Below are positions 17,786-26,735 of a DNA stretch of 64,000 nucleotides, piece by piece. Source of the DNA: UBA8337 sp963932545. GTDB taxonomy: Bacteria; Pseudomonadota; Alphaproteobacteria; RS24. Location: positions 31,320 through 95,319 of the forward strand of contig CAWVRH010000007.1 of NCBI GenBank assembly GCA_963932545.1. Direction: 5' to 3'. The position numbers and the translations under genes are program-made. The notes beneath the pieces were generated by a model, which ran no database searches, was not told the origin of the DNA, and was given only the letters and a program-made list of their open reading frames with translations. Within the stretch, counting starts at the first letter, position 1. Every line of letters begins with the position of its first letter.

Positions 17786-18256
17786 ATGGACAAAATTCCT
17801 GGAAGCAGTGTAACGATAACGGAAATCATGGAGTTCCTGCCGCATCGGTACCCGTTTTTGCTGGTCGACCGCGTGGTGGAAATGGATGGCGAGAAATCGG
17901 GCGTTGGCATTAAAAATGTGACCGCGTCGGAGCCTTGGTTTACGGGGCATTTCCCAGACAACCCAGTGTTTCCAGGCGTCTTGATTATCGAGGCTATTGC
18001 TCAAGTTTCGGCTATTTTGGTTATGCAAAATGCCAAGGATGAAGGCAATCCGATGGTCACCAAGACGATTTATTTCATGACGGTCGATAAAGTGCGCTTC
18101 CGTAATCCAGTGACGCCGGGTGATCAGATGCGCATCCATGTGACGCAAATTCGTCGTCGCGGCATGGCCTATAAATTTAAAGGCGAAGTTTTCGTCGAAG
18201 GCAAATTAATGGCTGAAGGCGAGATTATGGCGATTAATCACGATTCAGACGCTTAA
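17786..18256 (+). CDS. fabZ: 3-Hydroxyacyl-ACP dehydratase FabZ
   Basis: 156 residues, hotdog fold. It removes water from beta-hydroxyacyl-ACP in fatty acid elongation. The catalytic His lies in LPHRYPFLLVDRV (near residue 22) and the Glu in PGVLIIEAIAQ (near residue 70); GHFPDNPVFPG is typical. Unusually, it is not in the lpxD-fabZ-lpxA cluster but stands between rpsI and argC, so the genome may carry another copy. AGAAGAGAG lies upstream of the ATG. Confidence 0.94.
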   Translation: MDKIPGSSVTITEIMEFLPHRYPFLLVDRVVEMDGEKSGVGIKNVTASEPWFTGHFPDNPVFPGVLIIEAIAQVSAILVMQNAKDEGNPMVTKTIYFMTVDKVRFRNPVTPGDQMRIHVTQIRRRGMAYKFKGEVFVEGKLMAEGEIMAINHDSDA

Positions 18257-18273
18257 GGTTTAGGGGTACGAAG

Positions 18274-19317
18274 ATGAGTAAGGCAAAAATCAACGTCGGC
18301 ATTTTAGGCGCGTCGGGTTACACTGGCGCCGATGCCGTGCGCTTGCTTGCCGCTCATCCAAATGTCGAGATTACGCTGCTGACCGGAAATGCCCATGCGG
18401 GCAAACCGTTGGCCGAAATTTACCCGCAGTTCGGCGGTCTTTCGATGCCGAACTTGGTGAAAGCCGAGGATGCGGATTGGAGCGATATCGATGCGGTGAT
18501 TTGTGGGCTACCCCATTCTACCGCGCAAGATGTGATTGCCAATATTCCGGCCCATGTGCGGGTCATCGATATGTCGGCAGACTTCCGGTTGCGCGATGCG
18601 CAAACTTATTCGCAATGGTATGGCCGCTCGCACGACCAAGCGGCGCTGTTGAGCGAGGCGGTTTATGGGCTGAGCGAGCATTATCGCGACGAGATAAAAA
18701 ATGCGCGGCTGGTGGCTTGTCCGGGGTGTTACCCCACGGCTGCCCTAAGCGCGCTCATGCCCTTGTTGAAGGCTGGCTTGGTGACCACCCAAGATTTAAT
18801 TATCGACGCGAAATCGGGCGTCACAGGTGCCGGACGCAGCTTGAAAGAACAGAATCTTTTCTCTGAAGTGGCGGAAGGCATGAACGCCTATGCCGTAGGT
18901 GCCCATCGGCATGCGCCAGAAATTGAGCAAGAGTTGGGCCAAGCTTCGGGGCAGCCAGAGGTTCGCATCAGTTTTACGCCGCACCTCGTGCCGATGAACC
19001 GTGGCGAGTATGTATCGATTTATGCCAAGGTGGCGTCAGGCGCCACCGCTTCGGATATGAAGGCGGCATGGAACGTGTTTTATGCCGATAAGCCATTTGT
19101 GCGCGTGGTCGATGCGACGCCAGCGACGCGCCATGTGCGGGGCTCGAATTATTGTTTGCTGTCGGCTTTTGACGACCGGATTGACGGGCGGGTAATTTTA
19201 TTCTCGACCTTGGACAATCTGGTTAAAGGCTCCAGCGGGCAGGCCGTGCAGAATTTGAATTTAATGTTTGGCTTTGACGAAACCGCTGGTTTACTGCAAC
19301 AGCCGCTTTATCCGTAA
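18274..19317 (+). CDS. argC: N-acetyl-gamma-glutamyl-phosphate reductase
   Basis: 347 residues. ArgC reduces N-acetylglutamyl phosphate with NADPH in arginine synthesis. The N-terminal Rossmann motif VGILGASGYTGADAVRLLA and the active-site Cys in ACPGCYPTAALSAL (near residue 150) are clear; SGVTGAGRS and HRHAPEI complete the family pattern. It lies 17 bases after fabZ and may share its transcript. Confidence 0.97.
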   Translation: MSKAKINVGILGASGYTGADAVRLLAAHPNVEITLLTGNAHAGKPLAEIYPQFGGLSMPNLVKAEDADWSDIDAVICGLPHSTAQDVIANIPAHVRVIDMSADFRLRDAQTYSQWYGRSHDQAALLSEAVYGLSEHYRDEIKNARLVACPGCYPTAALSALMPLLKAGLVTTQDLIIDAKSGVTGAGRSLKEQNLFSEVAEGMNAYAVGAHRHAPEIEQELGQASGQPEVRISFTPHLVPMNRGEYVSIYAKVASGATASDMKAAWNVFYADKPFVRVVDATPATRHVRGSNYCLLSAFDDRIDGRVILFSTLDNLVKGSSGQAVQNLNLMFGFDETAGLLQQPLYP

Positions 19318-19381
19318 AAAGTCATTCTGTTGCCGTATTTCGCGGTCAAAAGAAGACTTTCAACTAAGTAATGGGACGACG

Positions 19382-20581
19382 ATGGAAAACGAATTTCACC
19401 GCATTCAACGACTGCCACCCTATGTTTTCGAGAGCGTTAACAAGCTAAAAGCTGAGGCACGCGCGCAAGGGAAAGATATTATCGACTTCGGCATGGGCAA
19501 CCCAGACCTGCCGACGCCGAAGCATATTGTCGAGAAATTGGTCGAGACAGTTCGTAACCCGCGCACGCACCGCTATTCGGCGTCCAAAGGCATTCCGGGC
19601 CTGCGTAAAGCCCAAGCCAATTATTATGAGCGCCGGTTTGGGGTGAAACTCAACCCAGACACAGAAGTTATCGCGACACTTGGTTCGAAAGAGGGCTTTG
19701 CCAATATGGCACAGGCCATCACCGACCCCGGCGATGTTATTCTTGTGCCCAATCCGACTTATCCTATTCATGCTTTCGGCTTCATCATCTCGGGCGCGAC
19801 CATTCGCCATTTACCAAATGAGACAGACACAGACTTTTTTGAGGTGCTAGATCAAGCCGTCGTGCATAGCCATCCAAAGCCTAAGGCTTTGGTGTTGAAC
19901 TATCCGGGCAATCCGACGGCGCAAGTGGTCGATCTCGATTTCTATAAAAAAGTCGTCGCCTATGCCAAAAAGCACGACATTATTTTGCTGTCGGATTTGG
20001 CTTATGCCGAGATTTATTTCGACGAAGACAATCCGCCGCCGTCGATTTTGCAAATTGATGGTGCCAAAGATGTGGCTGTTGAGTTTACGTCCTTGTCGAA
20101 AACGTTTTCCATGCCCGGCTGGCGCATGGGCTTTGCGGTTGGCAATGAGCGCCTCATCGGCGCGCTGACAAGGATTAAATCTTATCTCGACTATGGCGCT
20201 TTCACGCCCATTCAAGTGGCGGCGGCTACGGCTTTGGATAGTCCGGAAGAAGTCATCCAAGAAATTCGCCAGGTCTATAAAGAGCGCCGCGACGTGTTGG
20301 TCGATGTGTTTCACCGCTCGGGCTGGGATGTGCCAGCCCCGCAAGCGACGATGTTTGCTTGGGCGAAAATTCCCGAGCCTTTTACGCATATGAAATCGCT
20401 TGAGTTCTCGACTTTGCTTTTGCAAGAGGCGGATATTGCCGTCTCGCCGGGCATTGGCTTTGGCGAATATGGCGATGATTATGTGCGCATTGCTTTGGTA
20501 GAAAACGAGCAACGCATTCGCCAAGCCGGTCGTAATTTGAAGCGTTTCATGGATTCGCATAAAGCTACGGCCAAGAAATGA
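19382..20581 (+). CDS. Class I/II PLP-dependent aminotransferase (alanine/LL-DAP type)
   Basis: 399 residues. The N-terminal PYVFESVNKLKAEARAQGKD and FGMGNPDLPTP, the NYPGNPT core and the PLP lysine in SLSKTFSMPGWRMGF place it in the AlaA/AspC-like fold I group that is often annotated as alanine or LL-diaminopimelate aminotransferase. The frame extends upstream into argC; the ATG at 19382 follows AATGGGACG and gives the usual N-terminus. It overlaps hom by ATGA, and aminotransferase-hom-glpX-recJ is a conserved alphaproteobacterial string. The exact substrate cannot be set from sequence. Confidence 0.92.
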   Translation: MENEFHRIQRLPPYVFESVNKLKAEARAQGKDIIDFGMGNPDLPTPKHIVEKLVETVRNPRTHRYSASKGIPGLRKAQANYYERRFGVKLNPDTEVIATLGSKEGFANMAQAITDPGDVILVPNPTYPIHAFGFIISGATIRHLPNETDTDFFEVLDQAVVHSHPKPKALVLNYPGNPTAQVVDLDFYKKVVAYAKKHDIILLSDLAYAEIYFDEDNPPPSILQIDGAKDVAVEFTSLSKTFSMPGWRMGFAVGNERLIGALTRIKSYLDYGAFTPIQVAAATALDSPEEVIQEIRQVYKERRDVLVDVFHRSGWDVPAPQATMFAWAKIPEPFTHMKSLEFSTLLLQEADIAVSPGIGFGEYGDDYVRIALVENEQRIRQAGRNLKRFMDSHKATAKK

Positions 20582-21858
20582 GTTCCGATAAACGCATAGG
20601 TATCGCAGGGCTAGGCACCGTCGGGGCGCAAGTCGCCGCACGGCTTTTGTCGGGCGCTGTGCCTGGGGCTGTACTAACGGCGGTGAGTGCGCGTGATGCG
20701 ACCCGTGACCGTGGTGTCGACTTATCCGGCCAACGCTTTGTCGCAAACCCATTGGAGTTGGCTTTGGCTGACGACGTAGATGTTGTCGTCGAGTTGATGG
20801 GCGGCGAGGGCGGCGTGGCGCTAGATTTGGTGCAAGCGGCGCTGAAAGCTGGCAAACCTGTCGTGACCGCCAATAAGGCGATGTTGGCAGCCCATGCCGA
20901 CAGCCTGTCAGAATTATCATGCGTATCGCCGCCTGTACCTTTGGCTTTTGAGGCAGCGGTGGCTGGTGGCATTCCAGTGATTAAAGCGGTGCGCGAAGGC
21001 ATGGCAGGCAATGAGATTAGCCGCCTGTCCGGTATTTTGAACGGCACTTGCAATTATATTTTGAGCCGTATGGAAGTCGCCAAATTGAGTTTCGAGGAAG
21101 CCCTGAAAGAAGCGCAAGACAAAGGCTTTGCCGAAGCGGATCCGTTTCTAGATGTGAGCGGCACGGATGCGGCGCAAAAGCTGACCATCCTCTCGGCGCT
21201 TGCTTTCGATGTGGCGCCTAATATGGCGCATGTATCGTTGACGGGCATTGAGCAGATTAGCGCGCAAGATATTTCCTTTGCCGATAGTTTTGACAGCGTC
21301 ATCCGTCTGGTGGCTATGGCAGAACATCGCGGGGCGCAAGGTGTGTTTCACCAAGTGGTGCCTATGCTGGTGAAAAAGAACACTACTTTGGCGCAAGTTT
21401 CCAACGAGTTGAACGCGCTTAAAATTGAAGCCGAGCCCGTCGGGTCGATATTTTTGCAAGGCCCTGGCGCCGGCGGTGGCGCCACCGCCTCAGCGGTATT
21501 GGGCGACATTTCAGACATCGTGCAAGGCTTTGGTCGCGCTTTATTTCGCGCGCCAACTTCGGCGATGAAAGAATCAGCGACGCAAAATGCGCCCGACAGT
21601 GAATATTACCTTCGTCTGGCCCTAGCCGATAAGCCAGGAAGCATGGCCAAGGCGACGCAAATTTTGGCAGAAAACGGCGTTTCTATTGAAGAAGTTGTGC
21701 AAAGGTCGTCGCAAGCAGGTGACAGTTTTCTGCCGGTGGTCTTTATTACGCATCAATGTGAACAGTCGGCTTTGCGCACTGCTTTGAAGGCGTTGGAATC
21801 ACAACAAGATATTTGTAACGAAGTTCTGGCGCTGCCAGTTTTCGCGGAAGAAATGTAG
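20578..21858 (+). CDS. hom: Homoserine dehydrogenase
   Basis: 426 residues. It reduces aspartate semialdehyde to homoserine for threonine and methionine synthesis. An N-terminal NAD(P) motif IGIAGLGTVGAQVA, the substrate block GGIPVIKAVREG with NGTCNYIL, and a C-terminal ACT domain (YYLRLALADKPGSMAKATQI, from residue 340) are visible. The ACT domain suggests allosteric control by threonine. The ATG overlaps the aminotransferase stop. Confidence 0.97.
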   Translation: MSSDKRIGIAGLGTVGAQVAARLLSGAVPGAVLTAVSARDATRDRGVDLSGQRFVANPLELALADDVDVVVELMGGEGGVALDLVQAALKAGKPVVTANKAMLAAHADSLSELSCVSPPVPLAFEAAVAGGIPVIKAVREGMAGNEISRLSGILNGTCNYILSRMEVAKLSFEEALKEAQDKGFAEADPFLDVSGTDAAQKLTILSALAFDVAPNMAHVSLTGIEQISAQDISFADSFDSVIRLVAMAEHRGAQGVFHQVVPMLVKKNTTLAQVSNELNALKIEAEPVGSIFLQGPGAGGGATASAVLGDISDIVQGFGRALFRAPTSAMKESATQNAPDSEYYLRLALADKPGSMAKATQILAENGVSIEEVVQRSSQAGDSFLPVVFITHQCEQSALRTALKALESQQDICNEVLALPVFAEEM

Positions 21859-21869
21859 GAGAGAAAATA

Positions 21870-22847
21870 ATGGCATCGAAGAAAATTGATCGTTCCCTAA
21901 CTTTGGAGCTCGCACGAGTTACCGAACGCGCAGCGGTTGCTGCGGCAAAACTTATCGGTCGGGGGGATGAAAAAGCTGCCGACCAAGCAGCCGTAGACGC
22001 GATGCGCCGAGAGCTTAACGCGCTGAACATTGATGGCGAAGTGGTTATCGGCGAAGGCGAACGCGACGAAGCGCCGATGCTTTATATTGGCGAAAAAGTT
22101 GGCACGGGCAACGGCCCAAAAGTCGACATCGCCCTCGACCCGCTAGAAGGCACAACCCTGACCGCCAAAGGCATGGGCAATGCGCTCGCCGTTGTGGCCA
22201 TGGCAGAGGGCGGAAGCCTGTTGAACGCGCCGGATGTGTATATGGATAAAATCGCCATTGGCGGCGGATATCCTGCCAATACAGTCGATTTGGATGCCGA
22301 TCCGGCCGACAACGTAAAAGCCGTGGCGAAAGCCAAAGGTGTCGACGTTAGCTTGGTTAATGTGTGCATTCTCGACCGTCCCCGCCATGCGGAGATGATT
22401 GCGAAAGTTCGCGCATCTGGCGCACGGGTGACGCTGATTAGCGATGGCGATATCGCTGGCGTTATTCATTGCACCGACCCCTCGACGGGCATTGATATGT
22501 ATATGGGCACAGGTGGGGCGCCAGAGGGCGTTTTGGCTGCGGCGGCTTTGCGCTGCACAGGCGGCCAAATGCAGGGCCGTTTGGTGACCACAGATGAAGG
22601 CCAAAAAGAACGCGCTCGCAAAATGGGCATCGAAGATTTCGATCGTAAATACACCGCCGAAGAAATGGCTAGCGGCGACGTTGTGCTATCGGCAACGGGT
22701 GTGACCACGGGCTCTATGCTGACGGGTATCGTTCAGCAGGGGAACGAGATTTGGACGGATACTTTGTTGATGCGTTCCTCGACTGGCACCATTCGTTGGA
22801 TCAAAGCGCGCCATACGGACCCGGATAAATTCCACCTCAATGACTAA
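21870..22847 (+). CDS. glpX: Class II fructose-1,6-bisphosphatase GlpX
   Basis: 325 residues. GlpX hydrolyses fructose 1,6-bisphosphate in gluconeogenesis; in some lineages it also acts on sedoheptulose bisphosphate. The metal site is shown by VIGEGERDEAPMLYIGE and ALDPLEGT, and the later GTGGAPEGVLAAAAL and VTTGSMLTGI match the family. GGAGAG lies upstream of the ATG. Its end overlaps recJ by eight bases, indicating coupling. Confidence 0.96.
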   Translation: MASKKIDRSLTLELARVTERAAVAAAKLIGRGDEKAADQAAVDAMRRELNALNIDGEVVIGEGERDEAPMLYIGEKVGTGNGPKVDIALDPLEGTTLTAKGMGNALAVVAMAEGGSLLNAPDVYMDKIAIGGGYPANTVDLDADPADNVKAVAKAKGVDVSLVNVCILDRPRHAEMIAKVRASGARVTLISDGDIAGVIHCTDPSTGIDMYMGTGGAPEGVLAAAALRCTGGQMQGRLVTTDEGQKERARKMGIEDFDRKYTAEEMASGDVVLSATGVTTGSMLTGIVQQGNEIWTDTLLMRSSTGTIRWIKARHTDPDKFHLND

Positions 22848-24639
22848 CCCCCCAGACCCATCTGCTGCGCCAGAGCGCGCCGCCTTAGGGGTGGCACGCT
22901 CGGCAGCCGGGCAGTTTTGGTCTTTGCGCGAAACCGATGATCGGCAAGTCTTGCAGCTCTCGCAGTTGCATGGGCTTCCCGATATCGTTTGCCGTATGCT
23001 GGTGGCGCGCGGCATTGGCGCAGACTTGGCGCCCGCCTATCTAGATCCGAAACTACGCGATTTATTGCCCAACCCATCCAGCCTTACCGATATGGATAAA
23101 GCGTCGGAGCGCTTAGCGCAGGCGATTATCGATGCCGAGCCAGTTGCGGTATTTGGCGATTATGATGTCGATGGCGCCACGTCCTCCGCGCTCTTGCTGC
23201 GCTATTGGCAGATGTGCGGTCCCACTATGCGCGCCTATATTCCGGACCGCCAAAAAGAAGGCTATGGCCCTAATGACGAGGCTTTGGCGCAGCTTGATAA
23301 CGAGGGTTATAAGCTGCTCATCACCGTCGATTGCGGAACCATGGCGCATGCCGTGTTGGAAAAGGCCAAGGCGCGCAACCAAGAAGTCATTGTTTGCGAT
23401 CATCACCAAACAGGCGGCGGCTTGCCCGAGTGTTTCGCACTTATCAATCCACGCCGCGCCGATGATGTCAGCGGTCTGGGCCATTTGGCGGCCGTTGGGG
23501 TGACGTTCCTGTTGCTGGTTGGGGTCAATCGAGCTTTGCGCCAAAAAGGTTTTTTCGAGGGTAAGAGCGAGCCTGATTTAACCCAATTATTGGATTTAGT
23601 GGCCTTGGGCACAGTATGTGACGTGGTGCCTCTAGAGGGCGTCAATCGCGCGTTCGTGCGCCAAGGTCTCAAAGTTATGGCAACCGGTGCCAATGTGGGC
23701 GTGCAGGCGCTCGGCAAAGTCTCGCGTGCAGAAGGCACTTGGGGCACCTATCAGTTGGGGTTTCAATTGGGGCCGCGCGTGAATGCAGGCGGGCGCGTCG
23801 GCCAATCTGATTTAGGCGTGCGATTGCTCTCGACCGCCGACCCAGAGGAAGCCATTGGTTTGGCGCAACGCCTCGATGATTTTAATACCCAACGCCGCGT
23901 TATCGAAGCCGATGTGCAAGAAGAAGCCATGCGACAAGTGGAATTGGGTCTGGCCAAGCAAAACGCCTTGGGCCCGTTTATCTTGCAGGCTGGCAAAGGC
24001 TGGCATCCGGGCGTTATTGGCATTGTGGCGGGGCGCTTGAAAGATAAATATCACCGCCCAAGCTTCGTCATTGCCATCGATGAAGACGGTATGGGCAAGG
24101 GCTCGGCGCGTTCAGTCAGCTCGATTGACATCGGTCGTCTGGTGGCTGGTGCGGTAGATTTGAAACTGATTGAAGGCGGTGGCGGCCATGCTATGGCGGC
24201 GGGCATTACTTTGCACGAAAGCCAAGTGGCAGGCTTTGAAGCTTATCTGGCCGAGCAATTGGGCAGTATGGCCTTGGATGCGCCGCGCCAATTGCGTTTG
24301 GACGCGACACTGACGCCGCAAGGCGCCACGCGAGAGCTATGGGAACAAATGCAAGGGGCAGGGCCATTTGGTGCGGGCAATAATGAGCCGCGCGTGGTTT
24401 TGCCATCTGTGCGGATTGTGCATCAGGCGGTGGTTGGCGATGGCCATGTGCGCTGCACTTTCTCTGGTGAGGGCGGCGGACGCTTAAAAGCTATGGCTTT
24501 TGCTTCGGTGCCGGAAGAGGTTCGCATGGTTTTACAAACCGCGCGCGGCCCCGTTCATGTGGCCGGATTCTTGCGCGCCGACGACTGGAATGGGCGTCGA
24601 GATGTGCAATTTATGGTTCATGATGTCGCAATTGCATAA
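22840..24639 (+). CDS. recJ: Single-stranded-DNA-specific exonuclease RecJ
   Basis: 599 residues. RecJ is a 5'-3' ssDNA exonuclease for recombination and mismatch repair. DHH-phosphoesterase motifs are intact: VFGDYDVDGATSSALL near residue 100, TVDCGT near 165, and the DHH box in CDHHQTGGGLPE near 187. The DHHA1 GGGGHAMAAGIT follows near 447, then a C-terminal OB-like domain. It is the last gene in the hom-glpX-recJ unit; tRNA-Glu follows after 65 bases. Confidence 0.97.
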   Translation: MTNPPDPSAAPERAALGVARSAAGQFWSLRETDDRQVLQLSQLHGLPDIVCRMLVARGIGADLAPAYLDPKLRDLLPNPSSLTDMDKASERLAQAIIDAEPVAVFGDYDVDGATSSALLLRYWQMCGPTMRAYIPDRQKEGYGPNDEALAQLDNEGYKLLITVDCGTMAHAVLEKAKARNQEVIVCDHHQTGGGLPECFALINPRRADDVSGLGHLAAVGVTFLLLVGVNRALRQKGFFEGKSEPDLTQLLDLVALGTVCDVVPLEGVNRAFVRQGLKVMATGANVGVQALGKVSRAEGTWGTYQLGFQLGPRVNAGGRVGQSDLGVRLLSTADPEEAIGLAQRLDDFNTQRRVIEADVQEEAMRQVELGLAKQNALGPFILQAGKGWHPGVIGIVAGRLKDKYHRPSFVIAIDEDGMGKGSARSVSSIDIGRLVAGAVDLKLIEGGGGHAMAAGITLHESQVAGFEAYLAEQLGSMALDAPRQLRLDATLTPQGATRELWEQMQGAGPFGAGNNEPRVVLPSVRIVHQAVVGDGHVRCTFSGEGGGRLKAMAFASVPEEVRMVLQTARGPVHVAGFLRADDWNGRRDVQFMVHDVAIA

Positions 24640-24704
24640 AGCCACCTAGAAGGGCTTGAAATGCATCTCGATTAAGGATATATCATGCCGACCAAGCTCA
24701 TGGA

Positions 24705-24779
24705 GCGCCCTTCGTCTATCGGTTAGGACGCCAGGTTTTCAACCTGGAAAGAGGGGTTCAATTCCCCTAGGGCGTACCA
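24705..24779 (+). tRNA. tRNA-Glu (anticodon TTC)
   Basis: 75 bases with acceptor stem GCGCCCT/AGGGCGT (first pair G-U), discriminator A and encoded CCA. The anticodon stem CCAGG/CCTGG encloses TTTTCAA, giving anticodon TTC. T-arm AGGGG-TTCAATT-CCCCT. Confidence 0.96.
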
Positions 24780-24827
24780 TGACTTGGTGGTTTCTTATTT
24801 CCGTATCTGTTGAACGTAAAGTAGCGA

Positions 24828-25436
24828 TTATTTTGCTGCCTGATACAGCGTTGTGTCCTTGGCCCAGTATTTCTTGATGAAATTATCGCGGCCTGACCGG
24901 AAGCGGTAATAGGTATATTTATAGCCCGCCTTTTTATAGTAATCCTGATGGTAGTTTTCTGCCGGATAAAAACCGCCCGCCTTGGCAATTTGTGTAGCGA
25001 TAGGGCGGTTGAATTTATTGGCTTTGTCGAGCGCGCGAAGGGCCCCTTCGGCGAGGCGCTTTTGGGTGCTATCGGCATAGAAAATGGCGCTGCCGTAATG
25101 GCGCCCACGGTCGACGAAACTGCCATTGGGGTCCGACGGGTCGTGCATCCGCCAAAACGCGCTTAGCAATTGCTGGAAGCTGACCTTGGTGTCGTCATAG
25201 GGCACTTTTACGGTCTCGCGGTGCGTGGTGCGCCCATAGGCGACATCTTCATAAGATGGATTGGCTTGCTCGCCGCCCATAAAGCCGGAAATCACATCGC
25301 CGACGCCATCGATTTTTTCAAAATCGGCTTCCGTACACCAAAAACAGCCGCCAGCGAAATAGGCGGTTTTTTGCGCTGCCATAGCGGGTGCCGCTAAGGC
25401 GCTAATTAAACTAATGAGGAAGACCATCCGAAACAT
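24828..25436 (-). CDS. msrA: Peptide-methionine (S)-S-oxide reductase MsrA, exported
   Basis: 202 residues. It repairs methionine S-sulfoxide in proteins. The catalytic motif AGGCFWCTEADFE gives Cys31, with Cys34 also present; GGxxxNPSYEDV and YHQDYYKK are typical substrate-pocket elements. Residues 1-20 form a hydrophobic signal peptide ending APAMA, so the enzyme probably works in the periplasm. GGAAAAATT precedes the ATG on its strand. It is convergent with tRNA-Glu. Confidence 0.93.
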   Translation of the reverse strand: MFRMVFLISLISALAAPAMAAQKTAYFAGGCFWCTEADFEKIDGVGDVISGFMGGEQANPSYEDVAYGRTTHRETVKVPYDDTKVSFQQLLSAFWRMHDPSDPNGSFVDRGRHYGSAIFYADSTQKRLAEGALRALDKANKFNRPIATQIAKAGGFYPAENYHQDYYKKAGYKYTYYRFRSGRDNFIKKYWAKDTTLYQAAK

Positions 25437-25503
25437 AATTTTTCCTTTTGAGGTTTATTGGCTTTAAATTTCGTCAGGCTAACTTGTCACCCGATTATGG
25501 CTT

Positions 25504-26163
25504 TTATTTGTTCTTGGTTTGCGTGCCGGTTTGGGCATTTGCATTTGTCTGGTCGTAGACGGGCGTCCAATTGCGAGCCCGTTCTTTGCCTTGCAGCCAA
25601 AGATTGCGGTTCATGCTCTTTTCTAATTCTTCAATAGCAAAAGCCACCAACACAGGGGCGCCCAAGCTTAGGCGCTGCGGGTTGGTGAGGTAAAGATGCG
25701 CCCATTCGGCGGCGTCTATTTCGTCTGTTGTTGGGCCCAATCCGGCGGCATAAAGACTGACCATGACGCCTTGCGCGCCGAAATGGCCAGCTAAGGCGGC
25801 CTTACTTATCCAGTCGAGGCCCTGAGTATAATTGGGCGTTGCCAGCATTTCAGCGCGGGGCGGAGCGGTGCCGCCCTCGGTCGGCAATCCGGCGAGCGTG
25901 AGGTAGCACTCGCCAAGTGCTGTCTGGGCGTCCTCAAAGCCAAACCCTCGTTTGGCTAAAGGCTCTAACTTTTCTAGGGCTTGCATGCAATTGCCTTGGT
26001 GCTTCAGCACGAAGCCGTCCCAATAAGGGCTATGTTGGGCTTTGCGCTCCAGTTGACGACGACGCAATGCGTCTTGCGGGTCATTGCGACGCGATTGCGC
26101 CTGAGCAAAATCGAGGGTCGTCAAAACCAACAGCACGGCCAGCGGGAATAGATAGTTTACCAA
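25504..26163 (-). CDS. Secreted Sel1/TPR-like repeat protein
   Basis: 219 residues with a signal peptide (about residues 1-22, ending in AQAQS). The mature part contains Sel1-like helical repeats, for example LDWISKAALAGHFGAQGVMV and a following AEWAHLYLTNPQ unit. Such repeats usually mediate protein contacts. I do not recognise a specific family. It follows the glyoxalase gene on the same strand by five bases, so the two are likely co-transcribed. Confidence 0.75.
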   Translation of the reverse strand: MVNYLFPLAVLLVLTTLDFAQAQSRRNDPQDALRRRQLERKAQHSPYWDGFVLKHQGNCMQALEKLEPLAKRGFGFEDAQTALGECYLTLAGLPTEGGTAPPRAEMLATPNYTQGLDWISKAALAGHFGAQGVMVSLYAAGLGPTTDEIDAAEWAHLYLTNPQRLSLGAPVLVAFAIEELEKSMNRNLWLQGKERARNWTPVYDQTNANAQTGTQTKNK

Positions 26164-26168
26164 TTACC

Positions 26169-26588
26169 TCACCAATTACCTATGTTTTCCATCGAAGCCC
26201 AAGGCTCTTGCGCGGGCAGGGGATCGCCGGCTTGCAATAGCTCAATAGACACATTGTCGGGCGAGCGCACAAAGGCCATGCGTCCATCGCGTGGCGGACG
26301 ATTAATCGCAATGCCGGCTTGTTTGAGTTTTTCGCAAATCGCATAAATATCATCGACCTGATAGGCCAAATGACCAAAGTTGCGGCCTTCATCGACTTCT
26401 TTTTCGTCCCAATTATGGGTTAACTCAATTTGCGCTTCGGGTTGGCCAGGGGGCGCGAGGAAAACCAGCGAAAAACGGCCATCCTCAATGTCATAGCGAC
26501 CCAAATTCTCCAACCCCATATGGGTGCAGTAAAACTCTAGCGATGCGTCTAAATCGGTCACTCGAACCATTGTATGTAAATATTTCAC
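26169..26588 (-). CDS. gloA: Lactoylglutathione lyase (glyoxalase I)
   Basis: 139 residues. GloA isomerises the glutathione hemithioacetal of methylglyoxal to lactoylglutathione. A single VOC-fold domain shows HTMVRVTDLDASLEFYCTHM, IELTHNWDEK and FGHLAYQVDDIYA, which carry the metal-binding His/Glu positions. The start is set at GTG 26588 rather than the ATG 12 bases upstream, because GGAGG lies five bases before this GTG and the product then begins MKYLHTMVRV as in other family members. It is transcribed with the Sel1-like gene. Confidence 0.93.
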   Translation of the reverse strand: MKYLHTMVRVTDLDASLEFYCTHMGLENLGRYDIEDGRFSLVFLAPPGQPEAQIELTHNWDEKEVDEGRNFGHLAYQVDDIYAICEKLKQAGIAINRPPRDGRMAFVRSPDNVSIELLQAGDPLPAQEPWASMENIGNW

Positions 26589-26735
26589 GATTGCCTCCAT
26601 CGATTTCGCCTTACTCTAGGTCAGCGAGGTCAATCTGTCGCGTTATTTAGCGTCGCACCTAGGGTAAAACAGTGGCGCTTCGCGAGGCTTCATGTTTCAA
26701 TGCTCTTCTTTTGAGTTAGATAATAAGAGTTGATT

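Noticed and set aside
19847..20920. 357-residue open frame antisense to the aminotransferase and hom genes
   Set aside because: Crosses the junction of two certain genes on the other strand, has low-complexity basic composition and no family motifs.
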